Assembly (NCBI GenBank): GCA_027186245.1
Contig: CP114481.1
Coordinates: 4,014,501-4,078,500, forward strand
Direction of reading: 5' to 3'
DNA: 64,000 bases
DNA from: Coriaria nepalensis
Lineage: Eukaryota > Streptophyta > Magnoliopsida > Cucurbitales > Coriariaceae
In this document: one piece after another, positions 57,165 through 64,000 of the stretch
Numbering within the stretch: the first letter of the stretch is position 1
Layout of the letters: each line of letters opens with the position of its first letter
Notes under the pieces: generated by a model
What the model saw: only the letters and a program-made list of their open reading frames with translations
Databases searched by the model: none
What the model was told of the DNA's origin: nothing
Position numbers and translations under genes: made by a program

Positions 57165-60100
57165 GCAATAATTGGTAAAATAAAAAACTTTATCCTTATA
57201 TAAATATATATAATATATATATATACATACTTTGAATAGCTTTATTTTATGTTTTATAACTTTCTTCTTCCTATTCTTTTCTTTTTCTCTTTTTTAATTT
57301 GTACCCAATTTCTCTGCTTTAGCTTCATCTTTTTCACTTTTCAATACCTACCAAAACCCTAATGATAGAGCCCATAAGCATATATAAATGGTGAGAAAAA
57401 AAAAAAAAAATTGTTTCCCCAAAGTGCGTCTTCAATTCTAGCCTATGGTTTTCTCTTTACCTTGTTCGATCATTTACCAGCTTGTACAAGTACATTTTTT
57501 TAGTTTTCCTTTTCATAGGATCAGATGAAGGGGGGAGGGTTTGGAATAAAGGTCAAGTTTAGTCAATATTGTATATGTAATTACCAGGTTTAAAGCATCT
57601 TCATAAAGTACTCCCACTTTTGTTATACAGCTTGTTGAAGAGGGGATCCATGTTAATAGCTTCATAAGGAAATAGGGAAAATCAAGCCTATTGTTAGTAC
57701 ATACTCCATACATATAGATCAGAGTTTTGTACTTATCTATATATTACTACTGGAAGAATATTGTTATAATTACTTTGTGAGAGATTTAATACGATTTATA
57801 CCACACATTGTAATGGGGATGGATATAGAATCTGATCTCTATCTCATCATAGAAGATATGTTATTTGTATTTTTCAACACCTCTCTCAAATTAAAAAAAA
57901 AAAAAAAAAAAGATAAAAGATTTCCCTTGCATCATGAAAAGCCAATGAATCTTTTCTCCATCAAAAGCAAATTAATTCAGATCTTACAGGATAATTAATT
58001 GCTCCCTTTGATGGGGTCTAATCACTGACTCAGTTGTCCAATAGGTTATTACAAGGAAAATAGATGACGTGGAGTTAATTAAGGAGATGTCATTTTGTCA
58101 GCATGCTCTCATAGTGACATGGGGTTTTGTAATTATTAATTTCTCGTGATATTAGTTAGTTAAGCTACAAGGGTTTGATTCTCAAGAGCCATTATTTCTA
58201 CTCCACCTTCTCAATCACTCTACCTAATTAACCATTGTGTTAAAAAAAAATCATGATTCTCTTTTTTAATGTAATTTGTATACTGTGAGAGAAATTGGTC
58301 ATGTCAATCTTGTACTTGTCAAGTAAGTGGAAAGAAGTTAGCTTCGGAAAATGGCCATCTATTGGGTTCAATTAGTGGGAAAATGTAAATTGCCATTCTA
58401 AATTTCATTTCCCAAATATATGGAACTATTGGATCCTCTCCTCTTGGTTCACAGTGTGATATGAATACATTAGTTAAGCGTATAATTCAATTCTATCTAC
58501 GATGTCTTCAATGCAAATTTAGTATTATTTTTTTCTTTTTTTCATTCCCAAAGATATATGAAATATTTTCGATTATTAACATCTCATTAATTACTTATCT
58601 AACTCTTTCGAGATTGATTAACGATTGATTTTAAAAAATTATTTTTGTGCGTTTCGAATTCTAGATTTCATTGTCCTCTTGAGATTACTAACCGACAAAT
58701 GAAAACATAATATTTTGTCAAACTCTATATTACTCGAGTTCAAGTTTCAAGCTTTAAACTAGGATTTGTAAATTAAATTAGAGCTAGGGGAACTATTAAT
58801 AAGTTTGATCTTGATTTTCTATAGTAAATGAAAATTTTCGTTTAGATAAACGATCAATGGGGCGAAGAGAAGGGAGACAAGAGAGTTAAGTGCGGAGAAA
58901 GGGGTCCACATTTATTAAAATTATGATTTTATTTTAAAATTATTAAAATATTCAATATTAAAAAATTTTAAAATTTTTATTAAAATTCTATTTTCATCCT
59001 CCCTTATTTTTATATAATCTCTCTTACTTCCCCTAAAATTCGGCAATCTTCCATTCAATGATCAAACTCGTTTCCATTTTAATCTCTCTTTTGTTTTTCT
59101 TTGGTTTTTGCTCACTTGTTTGGGTCCTTATTTGAGAGCAAAAGCTTTGAAGAAAGGACCCAAAAACTTTTTATTATTTCTTTGTGAATACTTTTTTCTA
59201 GATTTTTCATGAAGTTTTAATATTCAATAATGTTCGTGTTGTGTTCATTATACAATCTATTCTATTTCTTGTAAAATTTTTGATCTCTAAACAATGAGCA
59301 TGCTAATTGTGAACTTCGGAATGATAACAAGAGCTAGAACCAAACCCTCGTGATATCTCTATTTGTAATATTATTAGAATTTTTTTCCTTTTTGTATTAT
59401 TTATTTAGTGTTTATGGGTTTTGTTCACAAAAATAGGATATTTGGATTAGATATTTTTGAAGATTTATTAACTAATATTAAAATATCTGTTCTTGAGTAA
59501 ATCTCAAGATTAAAAAAATATGTTCTTAATGAATGTATCTATAAATTTCATACTCTTTTTAATTTGTTTTTAGATCTTTATATATATCTTTTCCTTAATA
59601 TTACATACTTATCCTTATTTTATAATTATTGTAAAATATACCTACCTACTTTATTAATTATACATTTTCATCCATCATTCTTTTAATTAAATACTTTTAG
59701 TTTCATAAAACATACTCGTATTTGAATTTTTCTCAAAGTTAATCTTCAAATTTGACTATTTTTGTAAAATTTTTCATAAATATATATATATATATTTTTT
59801 TTATTTTTTTTCATAATCTTTTATTCTTATTGAAAAAAAAAATTGTTATATGTAGTCTTCAATTTTTTACTCGCTCTAAAACAATTTTATAGCTCCCTGG
59901 CTAAATTGATAGCTTCATATTGAAATATAAACCCAAATGGGTTTTTTTAAAACAGCAGAAGGCTATTTTCATTTGAAAAATATTTGTCACCTCACTACAA
60001 GGAAAACAAGGCTATGTATTTCTTAAGAAAAAAAAAATTAATAAAAAAATAATTTATTGCTGTAAACGATAAGCTCCACCGAGTCGCTTCTGATCTGTTG

Positions 60101-62270
60101 TTTTTCTTTTCCTAGTCAAATTATCATCATCTACTTAAGAAACCATTCTAATGGATATATATTATGGAATCCAAATCGTATGCTAAGAGTATAATACTAT
60201 ATATATATATTAGAAAGATCAGTATTATATTACTGTTTCCATAATTCTGTTTCTACAGTAACTTGTAATTAATTATAGAAGAAAAAACGTCGTGACAATT
60301 TTATAGATATGAAAGAAAGAAAAAAAAAAAAAAGAAGAAGGAGAGTGCTATTCTCAATCATTTCTTCGAGGAATTCTTAAGACACTATATTATAACTAAC
60401 ATGTAGATATACTAATTGTTTAACTTGAAAAGTAGAGTTCATGTTTTCCATTATTTCATTAGCATGATCATGACCATTCTAAGACTGTTCAAATAACTAA
60501 TGAAGGCATGAGCATGAAACTTTGGACTTTTCAGGGTTGGTCAAAGTGCTTGTCTCTACAAGCTAATTTACTTGTAATATGCCGATATTAATGGTGCTCA
60601 TGCATCCTCTACCTCTAGTTGACCTTTCGCTCAAGTCATGATTAACTAGCATTTTATAACTTTCTTTCGTGGTAATAATAGGATAAAGATAATAACATGG
60701 ACTTTCTTTTGTGGAGTTGTTTAAATTGAACTCATAATTTCCCATTCCTTAAAAAGAATTGGATAAACTTCAAATCCTTCACAATAATGTATTCAAAAGT
60801 TAATTAAGATTCAAATTATTGAGGTCAGGTCTAGCATCTCAAGTTTAATATTTTTCAAGGTTCTTACATTCTGATAATAATATAGCTTACCTTTTAATGA
60901 ATGTAATAAATTAGATAAGCGGCTTAGGGAAAGCAATTTCCTTATGACTACTGTTGAATATATGACTTTTATGAATATGTAGTTTAATTTCCTTTTTGTT
61001 ATAGATTCATTTAACTGCACTTGAGAGCAATCTCTACTATTAATGTATATACACATGACATATGAGGGCTTCACCAAGCATGTATGTGTAAGTTATCGAT
61101 TGAAATCTTCTCAAGTGCATTTATGAGAAAAATAAAATGATAAAGAGGAGCTCTATTTCTCAAGAGAAAGTACGAAAACCTACAGTGGTTATCTAGCTCC
61201 CTATGATCTTCCCTTTGAATGTTGAATGTGATTCTTAAGGCTTGGTGTTGGTTCTCAAAGCTTATTCTCCGGACTGCTCTTTGTGATCTTTCTGGAATTT
61301 CATTCAATTTTGGCTCTTATCCTTTGATATAGAGGTGTGCCATGTTTATAGAGAATATAAGTATGTGGCGGATGCCTAAACTAATGTCAATCGTAATATT
61401 GCTTTAGTTTTTTCTGCGGATAGTACCCTTCCTGCTCTTTGAAAGAAATTGCTTGCTAGATGATCGAAGTGGCACTCCCTATTTAAAGATATAATTCTTT
61501 TTCCCTCTTATAATAAGCCAAAATGGTGTTTCTTAACTAATATATATTAAACATTACAAGTTACAATAATCAACGAAAATATATATCCATCAATTCAATT
61601 AAATTTTGACCCGAATAAGAATACAATTTATGTGTAATGATCTTAATGTAAATATTGAAAAATGATTATTATCATAGTATAAGGCATGAGTTTGTTCTTA
61701 TTAGCTATATTGAAACTAATATAATATATAAATTGATTGCATATAAAGTCATATATTATGCATGTGAGGTTATGATAGGGACCATAAAAGTTGAGTTACA
61801 AGTTGCTTGAGCCTAAAGAAGGATACAAACTTTTCAAAGTCATAGGATTATTAAGATAAGATATTGATAATGTGGATAGACTATCATATAAGTTATCTTT
61901 TTAATATCTAGGATGATTGGTCTCATAGTTATTAATATTATAATAACATTAGGATAAGTATGTGAGTTCTTAGTGAAGTACAAAGAATGTGTTTAACGCT
62001 CGCTCTACTAGTTATTTAGCTTATTGAATATTTTTGGAGAAAACATACATAGCTAGTAGGTGCGTTATTTTCTAATTTGACTTTTAAAAGCCTTTTGACA
62101 AATATAATATAATAATTTGAACTTTTATAAAACACTGTAATACGAGATATAACTGAAATCCTTATCATATGTAATTAATTACAAAACTTTTAAACAAGAA
62201 TGATTTTTTTCCCAAAAAAAATAATAATAAATATATAAGCTTTTCTAAGAGGTTTTTCAAGTCTTTTGCC
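57165..62270. other. Long AT-rich intergenic region after the MYB gene
   Basis: The first 100-200 bases are the MYB 3' UTR (AT dinucleotide run at about 57200-57222). No other gene recognised over 5 kb. 61080-61370 is a less AT-rich stretch whose - strand has a leader-like CTCTATAAACATGG; it may be an LTR or promoter fragment, but it has no partner. Poly-A (57894-57911, 60318-60335) and AT runs are common. Confidence 0.5.
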
Positions 62271-63303
62271 TTGTCACAAATCTCGTTCATATGTACAATC
62301 TCATAAAACTGATATTCTTCATTCACCTGATCTTTAGTCTATAGTTTTACTTTTGTAATTTTCTACAACACAAGGTAAAATATTTGTGAGCTAGAAGCTC
62401 AGTAGTATAATGTCTTACTCACATGTATTAATTTTTTAATAATAATTTAAAATTAATGCCTTTATGCTTTATATCCAGCATGCATGATTTCCTATCCTTT
62501 TATATGCTTGGGCGTTGAGGATGTTGACGCGGGCATCTCAACTAATATCTAATTTGTGGCTCGCTATGACCATCGCAACGATCCGCTAGGCCATTTTCTT
62601 TAGAAGTATATAAGGTTCTTTATGATCGACAATCGATTCTTCTTATGACCAAGCAACACCTCACTTTAATGTTATGCATATGTATGCATATGATCTTTAT
62701 TTACTTTAGCATAATATTAACTCATTTTTTATCGGAAGTATGAACATATGTATTTAATCATAGTATATCGAAGCTTATATTATCCTTAAACTATCATACT
62801 ATATTACTAGTCATAATTTTATTTTTAGTATGTTAGTAAAATCATTCCATTTTTACTTAACATATTATATAACAATCATAATTCTAATATTAACATTAAC
62901 CTTAGCATAATAAATATTATCTTTAATTCATCATACTTATTAACAATTATACTATCCTCAAACCAATATAACAATTAATCAAATAATTTTAGCATCACAA
63001 AAATAACAAACAATCAATATCTATGTATTGTAGTGCGACTATACTTTCAGACCTTTAAAGAGGATTAACAACTTGAAGTTACTAATTCATTTTTTTCCTC
63101 TTTTTTGTTTTCATTCTTTCTCTCTTTTCCTATTTCCTTTCCCCCTCTTCTTTCCTTTCCCTCTCTTCTTTCCTTTTTCTATCCTTCTCTCTCTCACCAC
63201 TCTCACTTGGTTTGCTGATTGTTTCTTTGGCGAGAAGCTTATATAATGGGTGAAAAGGGTTAATTTAATGATAAGTCATTCATTTAATGATAAAACTACC
63301 ATC
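62271..63303. other. Possible Gypsy LTR or leader sequence
   Basis: Contains GTGAGCTAGAAGCTCAGTAG (about 62381), a motif style common in plant Gypsy LTRs, a long pyrimidine tract (63085-63205) and CTTATATAATGGGTG (about 63238). It directly abuts a Gypsy integrase remnant. No second LTR is in the window, so the extent cannot be set. Confidence 0.3.
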
Positions 63304-63990
63304 TCAATTTGAAACTATTGATAATGGTACTCCATGCAGTCGGATAATTTCATTCACATAAAGCTCTACTAACTGTTCTAGAGAATACATGCTTCGTATG
63401 GATAATAAATACGTCAATTTGGTTAATCTGTTGAGGATTTCCCAAATTGCATCATGTCCCTTCATCGTTTTGGGAAGTCTGATGATAAAATCCATAGTTA
63501 CTTGTTCCGACTTTCACTCTAAAATCTCAATTGTTTGTAAAGTCTCAGCTGAATGATATGTTCAGCCTTGATTCGCACGCATGTTAGACATTTTCCCACA
63601 CATTGAGCAACATCTTTCTTCATTCCAGTTTACTAGAAGTGCTCTTTCAAATCCTTAGAAATCTTGGTTGCTCCTAGATGTACAAAATATGGAGTTCCAT
63701 ATGCTTCTAAAAGAATCTGGCATCTTATCTTATCATCAGTTGGAACGCACAACCTCCCTTTAAAATTAAGGATCCGATCCTTAGATATTTTAAAGTTAGA
63801 CTGCTAATATTTTTCTTGTTTGATTTTCTTTATTCCTTCATCTAACTCTTGTACACCTTTGATATTTTCAAGTATGGTAGGTTGGAGGGTTAAAGTTAAA
63901 AATCTTCCTATCACCAACTCTATTTTTTTATTATATATATCCTTTTATAATGCCGTTAGTAAGGCGTGTAGTGCAGCAAGGCTAGTTGAG
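63304..63990 (-). pseudogene. Ty3/Gypsy integrase remnant
   Basis: The - strand carries the integrase zinc-binding region (EAYGTPYFVHLGATKISKDL, then GMKKDVAQCVGKCLTC, about 63700-63560) and the start of the catalytic core (MDFIIRLPKTMKGHDAIWEI at 63495, ending RLHGVPLSIVSN at 63304). In a normal element DR and the remainder of the core follow, but here the sequence leaves the family at 63304. Several stops interrupt the upstream part. The order fits a Del/Tekay-like chromovirus or close relative. It continues beyond the window end. Confidence 0.8.
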
Positions 63991-64000
63991 GATTTTCGGC

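Noticed and set aside
60563..61307. Three short - strand open frames (60, 88, 78 codons)
   Set aside because: No family similarity, no splice support, and AT-rich composition typical of chance frames.

Overview
The window is nuclear DNA from a flowering plant, most likely a eudicot. The evidence is introns with plant-type splice sites, plant-specific gene families (RBP45/47 RNA-binding protein, MYB46/83-type R2R3-MYB, chloroplast Der GTPase), a plastid accD insertion, and plant transposon families (Copia, Gypsy, hAT, MULE with Ulp1, endogenous pararetrovirus). I cannot name the species. Base composition outside exons is strongly AT-rich.

Four host genes look intact. (1) An RBP45/47-like three-RRM protein, + strand, 5763-10051, 8 exons, 424 codons; one intron has a GC donor. 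(2) A chloroplast Der/EngA double-GTPase, - strand, 17130-23702, 11 exons, 643 codons. (3) NOG1, a nucleolar GTPase for 60S ribosome assembly, + strand, 34864-36900, single coding exon, 678 codons, with a telo-box and site II elements upstream. (4) A MYB46/MYB83-like secondary-wall regulator, + strand, 54794-57164, 2 exons, 314 codons. A fifth host gene, an ALDH3F-type aldehyde dehydrogenase (10665-12990, - strand), is a decayed pseudogene.

The rest is mostly repeat-derived. 0-5.3 kb: Copia fragments, including a truncated - strand element (LTR 3619-4350, leader, gag) whose LTR edge lies in a threefold tandem repeat. A second copy of this LTR plus leader lies at 53.08-54.19 kb on the + strand. 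13.8-16.3 kb: a nest of hAT BED finger, possible Gypsy LTR, endogenous pararetrovirus and an LTR-type promoter/primer site. 22.26-22.54 kb: plastid accD DNA in an intron of the Der gene. 24-31 kb: a decayed MULE with MuDR-type transposase on + and an Ulp1-like peptidase on -, separated by about 0.9 kb of degenerate telomere-like heptamers. 31.1-34.0 kb: a decayed autonomous hAT element. 37.45-38.85 kb: a probable internally deleted hAT relative. 46.39-51.09 kb: a nearly complete young Copia element with 235-bp LTRs and a 5-bp target duplication. 63.3-64 kb: a Gypsy integrase remnant.

The host genes do not form a pathway. Two of them, the chloroplast Der GTPase and NOG1, are both ribosome-assembly GTPases but act in different compartments. 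I found no evidence of a wholly new biological system. The most informative observations are the accD insertion in a chloroplast-protein gene, the GC-AG intron, the paired LTR family at both ends of the window, and the composite MULE.
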